Assembly (NCBI GenBank): GCA_016584305.1
Contig: JACEEZ010020544.1
Coordinates: 1 to 64,000 of the forward strand
Source: Chionoecetes opilio
Taxonomy: Eukaryota > Arthropoda > Malacostraca > Decapoda > Majidae
Reading direction: 5' to 3'
Length of the DNA stretch: 64,000 nt
Shown: piece by piece, positions 47,747 to 59,400 of the stretch
Layout of the letters: the number at the start of each line of letters is the position of its first letter
Position numbering within the stretch: the first letter of the stretch is position 1
The notes under the pieces: model-generated
What the model saw: the letters and a program-made list of their open reading frames with translations, nothing else
The model's database searches: none
Told to the model about the DNA's origin: nothing
Program-made: the position numbers and the translations under genes

Positions 47747-48357
47747 CCCCTTCACTGCGGCTGGTACAAATACGGTCTCTCAGCTATCTAAGGGTTCACT
47801 GCGGCTGGAACATATAGGGTTTTTGTATTCAAACTTCGCGCTCAATGATGTTGTGGGTAAATATTCACTATGATAGGCTTGTATGGCAACAGTGTCAAGT
47901 GTTGCCATACAATAGAACCTCTTTTTCTGCTCTTGAGTGAGTTAGTGTGACTAATAAGGTCAAGCGGTAGAGTAAGATGTGTTGACGCTGCTGCGCCCTC
48001 TACTTCAACGGCGAGGCTAAATAGTCAAGATTTTCAACATATTCTTGTCAATAGTCAACAACGTATACTAAACAATATCATGGGAGCATTTATGTACCAA
48101 AATAAACTGTATTATGTTGAGTAGTAAGTGGTTTCATTGTGCGTCTGGCAGCACGGTCACGTCCCTGTTACCGCACTCTGACGCAACTCTTCACTTAGTT
48201 GGAAGCCTCCACCAAGATGAAACATAGATTTTCTGATATGGAATGAGCATCCTATTCATTTAGGCACTTTAAATATGATAAGTAATTATTTATAATTTTA
48301 ATTAAACCTGTCGCACAGGGGGGTAGGCCTATTCATTTGATATCAGCAGTGAAGGGG
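47747..48357. mobile_element. piggyBac-like MITE (CCCCTTCACTGC), copy 1
   Basis: TTAA at 47,743-47,746 and 48,358-48,361 flank the ends CCCCTTCACTGC and perfect inverse. The LTR copy at 63,608-63,625 lacks the insert and has one TTAA, confirming the boundaries. 611 bp, non-coding. A second copy lies at 62,393-62,943. Confidence 0.92.
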
Positions 48358-48638
48358 TTAATCCCGTGGGGGCTGGAATGGTACTGAATCTCCATGGGCG
48401 GCGGCGAGGCCCCGCTACCAATACCTAGCCACGTGTATAATTCCCGGTGGCTAGAATAATCACGGCAGCGGCCACCACAAAATACACGTGTCACCTTTCG
48501 GTGGGCGGCGGGTGGACCTCCACAATTGGTGCTAATTCTATAAGGTGCAAATGGTTAATACCACTGGGAAAGTTCATTTATAATATCCCAGTACTTATCA
48601 TTTACTTAAATTACCTTAATTAATACACATTACCATTA

Positions 48639-48746
<108 letters not shown>

Positions 48747-48828
48747 CAGGGAGGTCCTGAATATACGAGCAGTTAGGTTCCACCTGGCATACTCGTAAAG
48801 CGAAATCTCGTATAACGAAACACATAAC

Positions 48829-49839
48829 TAGGGCCCGGATAGTTGTGCATTTGCATATTTCATATGCAAATGCATATTTTGCGTGATTTCTATGATAAGT
48901 GCATATTTCCTAGATAACTGCATATAAATGCATATTTTGGTCAAATATTCATCTGAGCACAAGTGGTACTGGGAGGTGAGGTGAGGTGAGGTGTGGTTTG
49001 GTGAAGTGAGGTGAGGTCACGTCTCTTTAATCTGTCGTTTCCGGTCCTTGGTATTTCTGGGTTACCCCTTAACACCCCCTGACTGTTGTTGCTGCAGCAG
49101 TCAGTCAGGAGCAGTGCTGCTGTGTGGAGCTACTCTCTTCAGCTGCTCGTGAAAATGTCGAAAGTACAAAGAAACCAAAATGAAGTGCTGAGATCATATG
49201 TAATGGAATTTGATGCATTTACTACTGATGGAAGTGTACTGTTTTGTAAATATTGTGAAGCACCAGTGACAGCGAGCAAGAAATTTCAAGTCCAACAACA
49301 CCTTAAAACATCCAAGCACATCCGACTCGAAGCTGTTAAGTCCAATAGTGCACAGAAGGAGCAACAACTACTTCTTGCATGTTCCAGTAAGTCAGGACCT
49401 GATCGTTCCCAGTTCAACGCAGATTTGTGCAAGGCGTTTGTTTCAGCAGATATTCCATTGCATAAACTGAATAACAAGTGCCTAAAGTCATTCCTGGAAC
49501 AGTATACTGGAAAAACGGTGCCTGACGAATCAACATTACGTAAGAACTATGTTTCACAATTGTTCAAGGACACAATGGAAATCATAAGGAGAAAGGCTTT
49601 TTGAAGCACTTTCACATATATATGTTAAATACATTATGTATATTGCTTAATAAACATTAACATTAGTTTCTATTAACTCTTTTGTTTCCGTATAACCTGC
49701 ATTCTTGGCTTTATAAGTGATGTTTTTTAGTGCATATAAATGCATATTTGTCCTGTTTTTAGTGCATATTTGTCCAATTTTTAGTGCATATTTGCATGCA
49801 TATTTCATGGTTTTTTAGTGCATAACTATCCGGGCCCTA
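48829..49839 (+). mobile_element. hAT element with CGGBP1-like ORF, 8-bp TSD
   Basis: The ends TAGGGCCCGGATAGTT and inverse (outermost 14-16 bp, one difference) lie inside the exact duplication CACATAAC (48,821-48,828 and 49,840-49,847). Sister MITE copies show the site once (e.g. 57,069-57,085). Subterminal TGCATAT words are numerous: at least six on each side within 130 bp. The only gene is a 149-residue BED-finger protein; no catalytic domain is present. An internally deleted, non-autonomous hAT, apparently young. Confidence 0.92.
49155..49604 (+). CDS. BED-type zinc-finger protein, CGGBP1-like
   Basis: 149 residues, starting MSKVQRNQNEV (an upstream in-frame ATG at 49,086 is possible but less family-like). 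FCKYCEAPVTASKKFQVQQH then KTSKHI forms a C2H2 BED-type finger (CxxC, HxxxxxH), about residues 36-58. It is followed by LCKAFVSADIPLHKLNNKCL and YTGKTVPDESTLRKNYVSQL. This layout is shared by CGG-repeat-binding protein CGGBP1 and by the N-termini of hAT transposases. The frame stops after IIRRKAF, where a full transposase would continue into its RNase H-like catalytic domain. It could bind the repeated subterminal motifs of its own element and act as a repressor or accessory factor; that is inference. The frame is intact. Confidence 0.85.
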   Translation: MSKVQRNQNEVLRSYVMEFDAFTTDGSVLFCKYCEAPVTASKKFQVQQHLKTSKHIRLEAVKSNSAQKEQQLLLACSSKSGPDRSQFNADLCKAFVSADIPLHKLNNKCLKSFLEQYTGKTVPDESTLRKNYVSQLFKDTMEIIRRKAF

Positions 49840-50537
49840 CACATAACTAATGGTAAGATATAGGTTTGGTTCCAGGACCATCAATTTAAAAAAAAAGAAA
49901 AAAAAAGACGTGTTTTTCAAGCTAAAATAAACTATAGCAAACACAACAAACACACAGCGTCTATATTACCCACACTGTACTACCTATTCTGTAGAAAAAG
50001 CATTCTGAAAGAGAAAATAGCACACAAAATAACATAACTGCACATTAATTAAACATAAAACATGCATAACAAGCAAAAAAGACGTTGTACTGTAGGGAAC
50101 CCCGCGTGATACAAAAGAGGGTAGTGTAGGGGTCACAAGGTTGGGGCAGCACACCTGGCTAATTACCCCTAAGGATCAGGCCGCGCCATATGCTTAATTA
50201 CCCTTCAGGTCAAGCCTTGCTAGGGGTGACCTGACTGCGGTTCCAAGGTTGGAGCCGCACACCTGTCTAATTACCCCTAAATGTCAGGCCGCGCCATATG
50301 CTTAATTACCCTTCAGGTCAAGGCTTGCTAGGGGTGACCTGACTGGGGTCAACCAAATCCCCCTTTGTCCACCCTGGGAGTGGTAGGGTGCATATTTTGA
50401 ACTTGATAATTTTACTCACCCCAGTTTGAATGTCTTGGCATTGGATTTTCGATCTCGTATATTGAAAATAAACCCTAATTTACACATCTCGTATCATCGG
50501 ATTCTCGTATACCGAATGCTCGTATAACGGGACCTCC

Positions 50538-50584
<47 letters not shown>

Positions 50585-50733
50585 CCTACCTCTTTCCCCT
50601 ATGATGAGCAGACAATCCTCCCTCACAGGGGGGGGGGGGGAACAAAACCACCACTCTACCAATTCAGAGGGTGGTTGGTGGATAATTTCCACAACTGGGG
50701 GCTGGCGAAAACTGAAGTTGACAATCTTCCGCT

Positions 50734-51210
50734 TCAAGTGACATCACCCCAGGCCACATAGCGCCGGAACATTTGTATTGTGGTTTCGGCACTTTGGTCT
50801 TTGACTAATTTTAAATTATTAGTCTTGATAGAGGTGCAAGTGAAAATGCAGACATATACTTGATTGTGGGGAGAGTTATCTCCTATAATTATAATATCCC
50901 CAGTATAGTCATCACCATTGACCTCAAATGGTTTTAGGAGCTTCAATCATTCAGCGGTAAGTTCAGGGGGACCTAGATAGGCGACTAGTCTACCTTCAGA
51001 TCTTTTAAATTTAATACAAGATTTGAGGTAATATTTGACTGCCTGTCTACCTTGATGTATCCAAAATTGACTCCTGATATCGGCTAATGTTGTAGCCATT
51101 CTGCCATGTAATGAGTTCCTATGATATTCTTCCACCAACAATTTAGTAAGATGATGGCGTTTGGGAATTAGTATGGGATGGCAGGTGGTATTTGGAAGAT
51201 CAGCTTTCAA
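50734..51210 (-). pseudogene. BEL/Pao-like integrase fragments
   Basis: The first frame (51,210-50,947) has HPILIPKRHHLTKLLVEEYH and NSLHGRMATTLADIRSQFWI, with the HH side of the HHCC zinc site, and CIKFKR where two cysteines are usual. The second (50,946-50,734) has PFEVNGDDYTG with the first catalytic Asp, IFTCTSIKTNNLKLVKD and MFRRYVA. The Cys pair is damaged and the rest of the core is gone. Confidence 0.82.
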
Positions 51211-51743
51211 ATTTCGTCCGGCACCTAATTATACCCTCATGATCTAGGTACAAACCTAATGATTTGGTCAATTTGTTCCTATGGGGGCTGGCTGAGGCCA
51301 AGAGCTGATAATCCTCAGGAATTCCTGCTTCTGTATTGTTCTGACCCAAAACTTCAAAGGATCAGAGCTATCCCTTTTAATGGATTGGAAAACTAAATTA
51401 GTAGTCTTCAATAATTTGCTCAATAAGGAAAGCCTTTCTATGTCTATTACAGGATCTGGTATCAATACAGGTTCCCTTATTATATCTTTAGATATGTCTG
51501 GCTGAGTGGAAACTTGTTTAGGAATATTATTTCACTCTTTCAGCCAGGTAGGGCCTTTAAACCATAATCCTGTGTTTAATTTGAGGGTAGTATTTCCTCG
51601 CAACATATTATTATTAGGATTTTCATTAGTGGGAATATATTTATTATGAACTGGAATAACACTTTCCTCTAATACGTACCTCACTTATTGATGTGGGCAA
51701 GAAAGTGATTCCAATTCTGGTAATTAATAGGGGCTGTGCATGA

Positions 51744-52292
51744 CTAGGAATACTCTCCTCTTGTTCTGCATGGTGAGTTATGTGGGATGGGTCCCATTAT
51801 TACCTTACCACCAGCACTGGTGAACATAGAGACGTTATGTCTTTTGATGACCTTCCTTAGGTAACGCCCAAAATAATCGGCGCCTATTATTAGTTGGAAT
51901 GGACCATCAACGTCTTCGAAGGTATTACTAACTAGTTTAACACCATTATCCCTCAGCATTTCAGCTGTGTCTTTTAGTCCATTAACAGTTAAATTAATAT
52001 CAATATTATTAACTACTACAGCAGCTACCCTATATTTATATCTTCCTAATTGGATTAGGGGTCGAACTATGACAAAGGTTTGAGCCTCTTTATTGGCAAG
52101 AAAACCTGATATGGCTAAATTCACTTTATTAATTATAGGTAGTTGTAATAATTCAACTATCTCCCTGCTTATGAAGGATCTTTGTGCACCACTGTCAAAC
52201 ATCGTCTTTACAATGACTGAATTACCATTGTGGCACACCTTCAATGCTGCAGTAGGAACAGCTGTTGAACTACTCTTATTAGTGATTGCCAT
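51744..52292 (-). pseudogene. BEL/Pao-like aspartic protease fragment
   Basis: A 182-codon open frame with the retropepsin-like active site MFDSGAQRSFIS (DSG) and downstream LAISGFLANKEAQ, VNGLKDTAEMLRDNGVKL and LIIGADYFGRY. All are typical of the peptidase domain of Pao-type polyproteins. The upstream gag part is absent. Confidence 0.85.
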
Positions 52293-52835
52293 TTTAACTG
52301 CTGTAGGGTTGAGTTAATATCACTGTTAGGACAAATTTGGCTCATATTCCTAGTCTATCGCAATTGCGATTACCACGATGTAAATACTACCGTCGCAATT
52401 GTGATCATCAAATACCACGATGGTATCTCTAGTCATCGAGAAGGGGCGGAGCTCAAATGTAGTGGGCAGGCCTGAGGCAAGATTACAAACCGATGCGGAA
52501 CATGCACATGGCAGAGGAAAATATTACATAAGTAGTCTCTTTACCGCAGCTATTACTATACAATGATGCTAAATTACATATATACGAATATAATCTGTAG
52601 TTTTTTTGGGTCTCACTGTTTTGTATCGATATATTTTAAATTATAATGTATCAACCGTGGGTGGCAAGCCTGAAATTATACGCTCTGCTCACAGCAGCGG
52701 TACAAATGATAATACATATGCATGGATTTTGTGAGGAGGATACTTTCTTCTATCACCAAAAAGCTTCTATACCTTTGATTTGCATTATTATATGTATTTA
52801 TGAATCATATACATATCGCCTACCCCTTACATATA
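52293..52835. other. No gene seen
   Basis: Contains a CGCAATTGCGAT/CGCAATTGTGAT palindromic region (52,355-52,410). No 5' LTR of the BEL/Pao element is recognisable here. Confidence 0.45.
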
Positions 52836-53514
52836 CAGGGAAGTCCCGAAGATACGAGCAGTTAGGTTCCACCTGGCATACTCGTAAAGCGAAATCTCTT
52901 ATAGCGAAATGCATAACTAATGGTAAAATATAGGTTTGGTTCCAGGACCCCATCAAAGACATGTTTTTCAAGCTAAAATAAACTGTAGCGGTCCCAAGCT
53001 TGGGGCCGCACACCTGGCTAATTACCCCTAAAGGTCAGGCTGCACACCTGGCTAATTACCCTTCAGGTCCACGCCTTGCTTAGGGTGACCTGACTGGGGT
53101 CAACCAAAATCCCCCTTTGTCCAGCCCGGGAGTCCTGTCTATATTCAGTGTTACCTACCAACCACTACAGTGAGAGGAATGCCACTCCTCCTCTCCCTGT
53201 GTTCCTCTCACTGTAGTGGTTGGTAGATAACTGACTGAATACAGGACTCCCGGGCTGGACAAAAGGGGATTTTGGTTGACCCCAGTCAGGTCACCCCAAT
53301 CAACGCGTGACCTGAAGGGTAATTAGCCAGGTGTGGGGCCTGACCTTTAGGGGTAATTAGCCAGGTGTGCGGCCCCATCCTTGGGACCACTACAAAACTA
53401 TACCAAACACTGTTTGAATGTCATAGCATTGGATTTTCGATCTCGTATATTGAAAATAGACCCTAATTTACTCAGCTCGTATAATTTATTTCTCGTATAC
53501 CGGGACTTCCCTGT
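52836..53514. mobile_element. Tigger-like MITE (CAGGGAGGTCCC family), copy 3
   Basis: Ends CAGGGAAGTCCCGAAGATAC and inverse, TA on both sides (52,834-52,835 and 53,515-53,516). The centre is itself a palindrome: 53,125-53,180 and about 53,198-53,255 are inverse (CCTACCAACCACTACAGTG arms). Confidence 0.87.
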
Positions 53515-53639
53515 ACATGTATTTGGTATGTTGCTGTAACACTGCTCGATATGTAAACAATGCGACCAGCTGTTTTTTGTTAAATACATATCCCGGGTCC
53601 CAGCGTACGTGGTTAAATTTATAGCATTTGCCCATACTT

Positions 53640-53952
53640 TAGGGTACTCCGTAGTGTAGGGGTAGCACGCTCGGTTCACAACTGAGAAGTCCCGGGTTCG
53701 ATCCCTGGGCGGAGCGGAAACAGTTGGGCTGTTTCCTTAAAACCCGAGCCCCTGTCCACCCAGCAGTGAATGGGTACCGGGTGCTAGCTGGGGGTTTGTA
53801 ACCCGCCTCCCGGGGTGATGGCTTCGGCCAACACTATAAGCACTAGCAGACACTCTCTAGGGGTAGTCTGAGAGAGAGCTGTCTGGTTACAGTGGAGATC
53901 CATCTCAGCTGCGTTGATAACTGACAAATTTCTTCAAACATCAAACATCAAT
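53640..53952 (+). mobile_element. SINE family 1, full-length with tRNA-like head
   Basis: 53,645-53,716 folds as a tRNA. It has an A box TAGTGTAGGGG, an anticodon arm CTCGG-TTCACAA-CTGAG with anticodon CAC (Val-type), a B box GGGTTCGATCC, and the acceptor CTCCG/CGGAG. It continues without a terminator into the SINE body shared with 21,934-22,164, ending in CATCAAACATCAA. The body makes a SINE far more likely than a functional tRNA gene. Confidence 0.88.
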
Positions 53953-53954
53953 AC

Positions 53955-54475
53955 TCTCCTCCTTTCCCCAAGCAAGCTTGGGAACCTGTGGGAATGCGGG
54001 GTTTTCGGGTGGGGGGCAAATGATGCGTAAAAATGTACCCAACCAAATTTAACCTAACTTCCAAGCGGGGGGCTCTGTCCCCCTTGCCCCGACCCCCGGT
54101 AATCTACCTAACCAAAGCAAATTAAACATAACTTCCTAACGTGGGCCTCTGCCCCTTTAGACCCCCTGATAATTATCTAACCTAACCTCCTAGCGATAAT
54201 CACCCGATAATCTAACCTAACCTTCTAACGAGGGGGGGGACTCCCCCCCCCCCCGGTAACCTAATAAAAGTTTACCTTACCTCTTAGTGGGAGGGGTGGG
54301 GGGGGGTTCTCGACACTGATCATCATTCTGTTTGTGAGGAGCTTAAGGTTCTCACGTCTCTGGACTTAGAAGAAATCCAATCAATTTTCACTAGTTCTAG
54401 GGAAGTTTTACGCTACCCCTAACTCAAAAACTGTGTGGTTGCAACGCATATTTTGTACCCCAGATGGTAAAAATG
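53955..54475. repeat. CCTAA-core foldback (CCCATACTC family), decayed copy
   Basis: The left arm 53,955-54,030 and a partial right arm 54,300-54,465 match the arms of 31,540-32,095. The core repeats units with CCTAACC, AACTTCCTAGCGGGG and ACCCGATAATC. Confidence 0.75.
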
Positions 54476-54672
54476 AATGAGGACTACGTGGTCATTTTCT
54501 TAGACACGACTAGTTTTTTAACTGAACCGAACCTTAACCTAACCTCCTAAAGGGTGGGGGGTCCTCCAGATGGGGAGGGTTTGTCTGTATGCACTATTAG
54601 ACAACTATATCATTTCTTCAATGTGTATATAAGTTTAAAGGCTACGCGGAAGTGGATTGATATTGCACAGTA

Positions 54673-56482
54673 CAGTGGTACCTTGGCTTACGAGTTTAAT
54701 TAGTTCATTGGACGAGCTCGTAACTCAATTTTCTCGTATATCAAATCAATTTTCCCCATTGAAATTAATTGAAATACCATTAATCCGTTCCAGCCCCAAA
54801 AAAACCACCCAATTTTTTGACTGTACTACCTATATGACTGGACTGCACTCACCCTCCGCCATTTGCATTCGCCAGTGTTTATTATACTCTGTGTATCAGC
54901 TGTTGGAAACAGCTGTGGGTGGAACTGCTGCTAAACGTACTGCACTCACCCTCCACCATTTGCATTCGCCAGTGTTTATACTCTGTGTATCAGCTGTTGG
55001 AAACAGCTGTGGGTGGAACTGCCGCTAAACGTACTGCACTCACCCTCCGCCATTTGCATTCGCCTGTGTGAGCACAACACAACAGAGATGCTTCCACAGC
55101 GAGGTAACCACGTGAAGTGAACGAGTGAGACGCGGGATGTTGTGGCGTTCGCTGCGCCAACTAGCGGCGGCGTATCTGAAGCTCACTCGTAACTCGGATT
55201 TTGGCTCGCAACTCAAAAGCAAAAAATTGACCGAGCAACTGCTCGTAACTCGGAAAACTCGTAAGTTGGGGCAAAGACTACTCTATACTGGACTTGCTAC
55301 TCGTGCCCCGCGCCAACCCGCCCATGACCAGTGGAGGCCAGTTTTGCGATTCCTGCCATTTTAGAACATCACCCCTATTTCCCTTCCTAAGGTTTATCAG
55401 TATATATGATATACCGTTATCTTCGTAACTGTTTGTTTTATAATATTATCAAATAAAAAACAGTAAAATACACTAAAGAAATGCTATTATGAGAGAGTGA
55501 AGAAATATGCATGACCTCAATATATACTTAAACTCTTCGCCATTTAATATTTTGCGAGAAAACATTTTAGATGCTAGCGATAGAAAGAAGCAGATTTTCA
55601 TTAGCTTTCCATTGATATATTTCGTTTTCTGATTAATGAATTACCACCATGCCTAAATTAGCGTTAACTAAAAAAATAACATCATCAATCGTATCGGCAA
55701 GTAAAAAAGTGTTCCATGAATACAGTAGACTATGGCATATCAGTATAAATGATACACTGTTATCTTCGTGAATGTTTGTTCTATAATATTATCAAATAAA
55801 AAACTGTAAAATACACTGAAGAAATTCCATTATGAGACTGAAGAAATATGCATGAACTTATATTCACTTAAACTCATCGCAATTTGATATTTTGCGTGAA
55901 GACTTTTTACATGCAACATATCAATAGAAGCGGAATTTAATTAGCTTTCCATTGCTATATTTCATTTTCTGATAAATGAATTAGAACCATGCATAAATTA
56001 GCGTTAACTAAATAAATAACATCATCCATCGGGTAATTATCCCGATAGATGATGTTATTTTTTTAGTGAACGCTAATTTATGCATGCTTATGATTCATTT
56101 ATCAGAAAACGAAATATAGCAATGGAAAGCTAATGAAAATCCGCTTCTTTCTATCGCTATCATCTAAAATGTTTTCTCGCAAAATATTAAATGGCGATGA
56201 GTTCAAGTGAATATTAAGTTCATGCATATTTCTTAACTCTCTCATAATGGCATTTCTTTATTGCATTTTACTATTTTTTATTTGATAATATTATAGAACA
56301 AACATTTACGAAGATAACGGTATATCATATATACTGATAAACCATAGGAAGGGAAAAGGGAGTGATGTTCGAAAATGGCAGGAATCGCAAAACTGGCCTC
56401 CACTGGAAATGGCCCAAAATGAGTAGCAAGTCCAGTATAGAGTAGTCTTTGGTTGGGGCAATCGTAAGTCAAGGTACCAGTG
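54673..56482. mobile_element. Tigger-like element (CAGTGGTACCTTG ends) with nested foldback
   Basis: The ends CAGTGGTACCTTGGCTTACGA and inverse (56,462-56,482, few differences) are flanked by TA (54,671-54,672 and 56,483-56,484). GCTCGTAACTC words are subterminal. It contains about 2.5 tandem 97-bp units (54,842-55,075, CTGCACTCACCCTCC ... GGTGGAACTGC). A large palindrome fills 55,275-56,465. Confidence 0.85.
55275..56465. repeat. 1.2-kb nested palindrome (foldback family)
   Basis: The outer arms (55,275-55,450 and about 56,290-56,455) are inverse and include AAGACTACTCTATACTGGAC and GGCCAGTTTTGCGATTCCTG. Inside are two successive foldback-family units (55,500-55,700 and 55,745-56,255), the second with the central hairpin ATCGGGTAATTATCCCGAT at 56,025. 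Confidence 0.82.
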
Positions 56483-56554
56483 TATACTGAAAAATAATAA
56501 TACAGAAAACGTAAGTATAAAAACGGCGGTAGCGACCGCGCAGTTCTCGTCCAT

Positions 56555-56655
56555 TATATCTCCCCAGCCAAATACCCCGCATTCCCCCAGGTCCCCAAGC
56601 TTGTTTTGGGGGAGAGAGGGGAGTATGGGAAAGCACTAGAATAATACCGAACAAT
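56555..56655 (-). repeat. Single arm of CCCATACTC foldback family
   Basis: The inverse of 31,575-31,650, with CCCCGCATTCCCCCAGGTCC and GGGGAGTATGGG. No CCTAA core adjoins it. Confidence 0.75.
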
Positions 56656-56998
56656 CGCCGACGGGGAAATTTTCGCCAACAGTTCCACTTGTAATAGTTG
56701 AAAAGCAAGAATAAAAAGTTTTTCAGAATTGGCCACCACATTTTTCGAAGACATTATTATTTTCTATTTAGTTTTGATGTGTTTTGAATTAATTTAGCTC
56801 TTTTTTTATAGCGGGAATCAATATATTTTCTTATACTGCCCCATCATCCCCCCCAAGTTGTAATTTCTGTCAGTAACGGTTAGTTTAGGTTACGGTCAGG
56901 CATAGACCACTGTATACCTGGACTGCGCACGGAATATCGGCCTGTTGCACATGGGCCTGAACTTGCCCTGAAGTCGGAGGGCCGCTCGGATTCATATA

Positions 56999-58582
56999 CA
57001 GGGAGGTCCTGAAGATACGAGCAGTTAGGTTCCACCTGGCATACTCGTAAAGCGAAATCTCGTATAACGAAACACATAACTAATGGTAAAATATAGGTTT
57101 GGTTCCAGGACCCCATCAATTAAAAAAAAGAAAAAAAAAAAGACATGTTTTTCAAGCTAAAATAAACTATAGCAAACACAACAAACACACAGCGTCTATA
57201 TTACCTACACTGTACTACCTATTCTGTAGAAAAACCATTCTGAAAGAGAAAATAACACACAAAATAACATAACTGCACATTAATTAAACATAAAACATAA
57301 AAGATGTCATCAAGCTCATCATCAGTCACCAGCCAATGACAAACTGTTTTTAAAACTTCTTGACCAATTTCAAGTCAGCGAGACATATTTCCGGGCAAGA
57401 ATGGCATGCCAGACTGCCTCTCCGCCCTCTGTCCTCGTCATCCCAAACTAATTCTCGTTTTATTCGGAATGCTTGCGTTTTAAGGAGTTTTAATGTATCA
57501 GATAGTAAGATATATAAGTAAAAAGCCTGTGTTGCTAGTGTTTTGGTGTTAGAAGGTGTGTATGTGGGTTGAAATAGTGAATATTTGTGTTATGGGGCGG
57601 TGGGGCCGCGGCAAGAATTTCTCCGTCACTCACTGCCGCAGCAGTCACCTCATCATAACATCTTTAAATCACCCTTATTTAAGGTGACACACGGTGCTAC
57701 ATTGATTTAGATAATGACACGTGTAAATAACATCTCACCATAATCACTAAGTTGTATAATAACGAGTAATAAGACGTTTAATCCTGCCCAAACCTACAGT
57801 GGCGGAGGAGCTGGTGGCTCCAGCCGCCACTCAAAACTTTTGAGTAAAAACCCGCCGTCATCCGCCTCACCTGTGCCTTCCTGAAGAAGACAGTCAGCTC
57901 CCACGCCTGCCACACAGCCACACACAGGCTGTGATAGCACCATAGGATATCACCAGGGATCATAGGATTCCTCAAGGGGTTCTCGCTCCCCTACTAAATA
58001 TTACCAAAGACATCTATCTCCCTTGGTCTAGTGGTGTTGATATCCACCTCACGGGCTTCATGGGCTGGCTCATGCTGCTGCTGCTGCTGCCAAAGGCTGC
58101 GCTGCCAAACGTGGATGAGTCCCTTGCTTGTATTTCATCTCTTTTCTCATATATATATGAATGATATCCATCCAAATGCAATCATATGTCTACATTCACC
58201 TAGAGAAATGATATTTCATAGCATACCAAACAATAATAAGCGAGCCTGGAGACTTCCTACCTCTGCTAATACCAGTCTCGAGCAGTCGTTGGCCAGTCTG
58301 CACGTTATTTTCAGATTGATTATAATAGTTCACCTTAGTACCTAAGGTTGTACGATAATTATCGTACAACCTTAGGTAAAATCATATAGTCAGTAAATGT
58401 TTATAATTTTAGTAAATAACTTGTAATTTACTTTAGTAAATAACTTGGTAATTTTACTCACCCCAGTTTGAATGTCGTAACATTGGATTTTCGATCTCGT
58501 ATATTGAAAATAGACCCTAATTTACACATCTCGTATCATCGGATTCTCGTAAATCGAATGCTCGTATAACGGGACCTCCCTG
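56999..58582. mobile_element. Tigger-like MITE (CAGGGAGGTCCC family), copy 4, expanded
   Basis: Ends as in the other copies with TA at 56,997-56,998 and 58,583-58,584. The family sequence runs 56,999-57,295 and 58,435-58,582. The 1.1 kb between is foreign: unassigned sequence, a LINE 3' fragment (57,850-57,995) and a short CTG repeat (58,073-58,091). Confidence 0.8.
57850..57995 (+). pseudogene. LINE 3'-end fragment (CLTCAFL domain)
   Basis: Reads VIRLTCAFLKKT and continues with the same 3' non-coding sequence as 44,060-44,185 (CATCACCAGGG, TTCCCCAAGGG-like). Frame lost upstream. Confidence 0.65.
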
Positions 58583-58649
58583 TATATATATATTATATAC
58601 GCATCATATACACTACCCTCCCGAGTTTCACGCTATGCGAGTTTCGCGA

Positions 58650-58970
58650 TCCTCGAGTTGTGTGCCTATAGCGCCGTTAGGCAGTGACCTCCAGGAGTGG
58701 GATGGTAGGCCCTGGAGATTAACTTGAGGGCTGTGATGGTTGGCCCTCGCCCGTGGTGGCGCAGACAGAATTTCTATAGTGACGCCTGTGATTAGAGGCT
58801 CATGCCGCCCCCTGTATCCTCCGATGCACTCGCAATCGAAGGTAGAGCTAATGGACAGCATGTGGGTGTTCTTAGGCCACTCAACAGTGCAGAGAAAGAT
58901 TTTAAGTGGATTTTACAGCCCTCATCAAGGATCGAACTCGGATCACCGAGAACGCCACTCGGAGACTTCT
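58650..58970 (-). mobile_element. SINE family 2 copy
   Basis: Matches 32,970-33,240 with the B-box region at about 58,925-58,940. The very 5' end is replaced by sequence also found at 34,705-34,795, suggesting truncation or recombination. Confidence 0.8.
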
Positions 58971-59086
58971 TCTTCTTATGACCTTTTCTGCTTAGTATCA
59001 CTTTGTAGGTCGTCTGTCAAGCTCGTGCTCGAGCTTGACATATACTTGCTTACTTGGTTTACTTGGTCTTGTTAAGAGGCATAGCC

Positions 59087-59400
59087 TCACAGTCGTGGTG
59101 GTCCACCTCTGCTGCCAGTCCTGGCGTCCCTGTCTAACAGGGCCACCTGGTCTGGTATGGTGTTGGAGGTCCTACACTTGGCAGTGTAACCCGGTACTGG
59201 AGGTTCATCTGGCACTGTTCGTAGTATTTTGTCCAGTCCATATTTAAAGGTGTTGACAGAGCACCCTGTGATGTTTCTCACATTTTTGTGGAGGCTGTTG
59301 AAGATTTTGGGCCCTTCATGAGCCAGACTGGCAGCCAGTAAGGTCTTGCATCTCCCCGTGGCCTTTGAAGGGAGGGTTCTTCTACTGCACTTGCGTCCAG
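59087..59400 (-). pseudogene. Non-LTR retrotransposon ORF2 C-terminal fragment
   Basis: On the - strand it reads HEGPKIFNSLHKNVRNITGC, VNTFKYGLDKILRTVPDEPP and VPGYTAKCRT. This is the typical last domain of jockey/CR1-like LINE proteins (FN-LP, TFK--LD, VPD-P-VPGY). It begins after a frameshift near 59,340. A different family from the other LINEs here. Confidence 0.8.

Larger units (their letters stand above)
48747..50540. mobile_element. Tigger-like MITE (CAGGGAGGTCCC family), copy 2, with hAT insert
   Basis: The ends CAGGGAGGTCCTGAATATAC and inverse are flanked by TA in a TA array. The interior has the ACCTGAAGGGTAATTAAGC tandem units (50,140-50,345) in reverse. A complete hAT element sits near its left end (48,829-49,839). 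Without the hAT it is about 775 bp. Confidence 0.88.
50694..52292 (-). pseudogene. BEL/Pao-like retrotransposon internal region, RT deleted
   Basis: On the - strand, in coding order, the protease lies at 52,292-51,744. A NTGLWFKGPTWL-type piece near 51,560-51,540 follows, then a pre-integrase frame (51,465-51,268), the integrase zinc-binding region (51,210-50,947) and the start of the integrase core (50,946-50,734). The reverse transcriptase and RNase H expected between protease and integrase are missing. The frames are separate, with stops between them. The 3' LTR abuts at 50,693. Confidence 0.82.

Noticed and set aside
53645..53716. Functional tRNA-Val (CAC) gene
   Set aside because: It runs directly into a SINE body shared with other copies and has no T-run terminator; treated as a SINE head.
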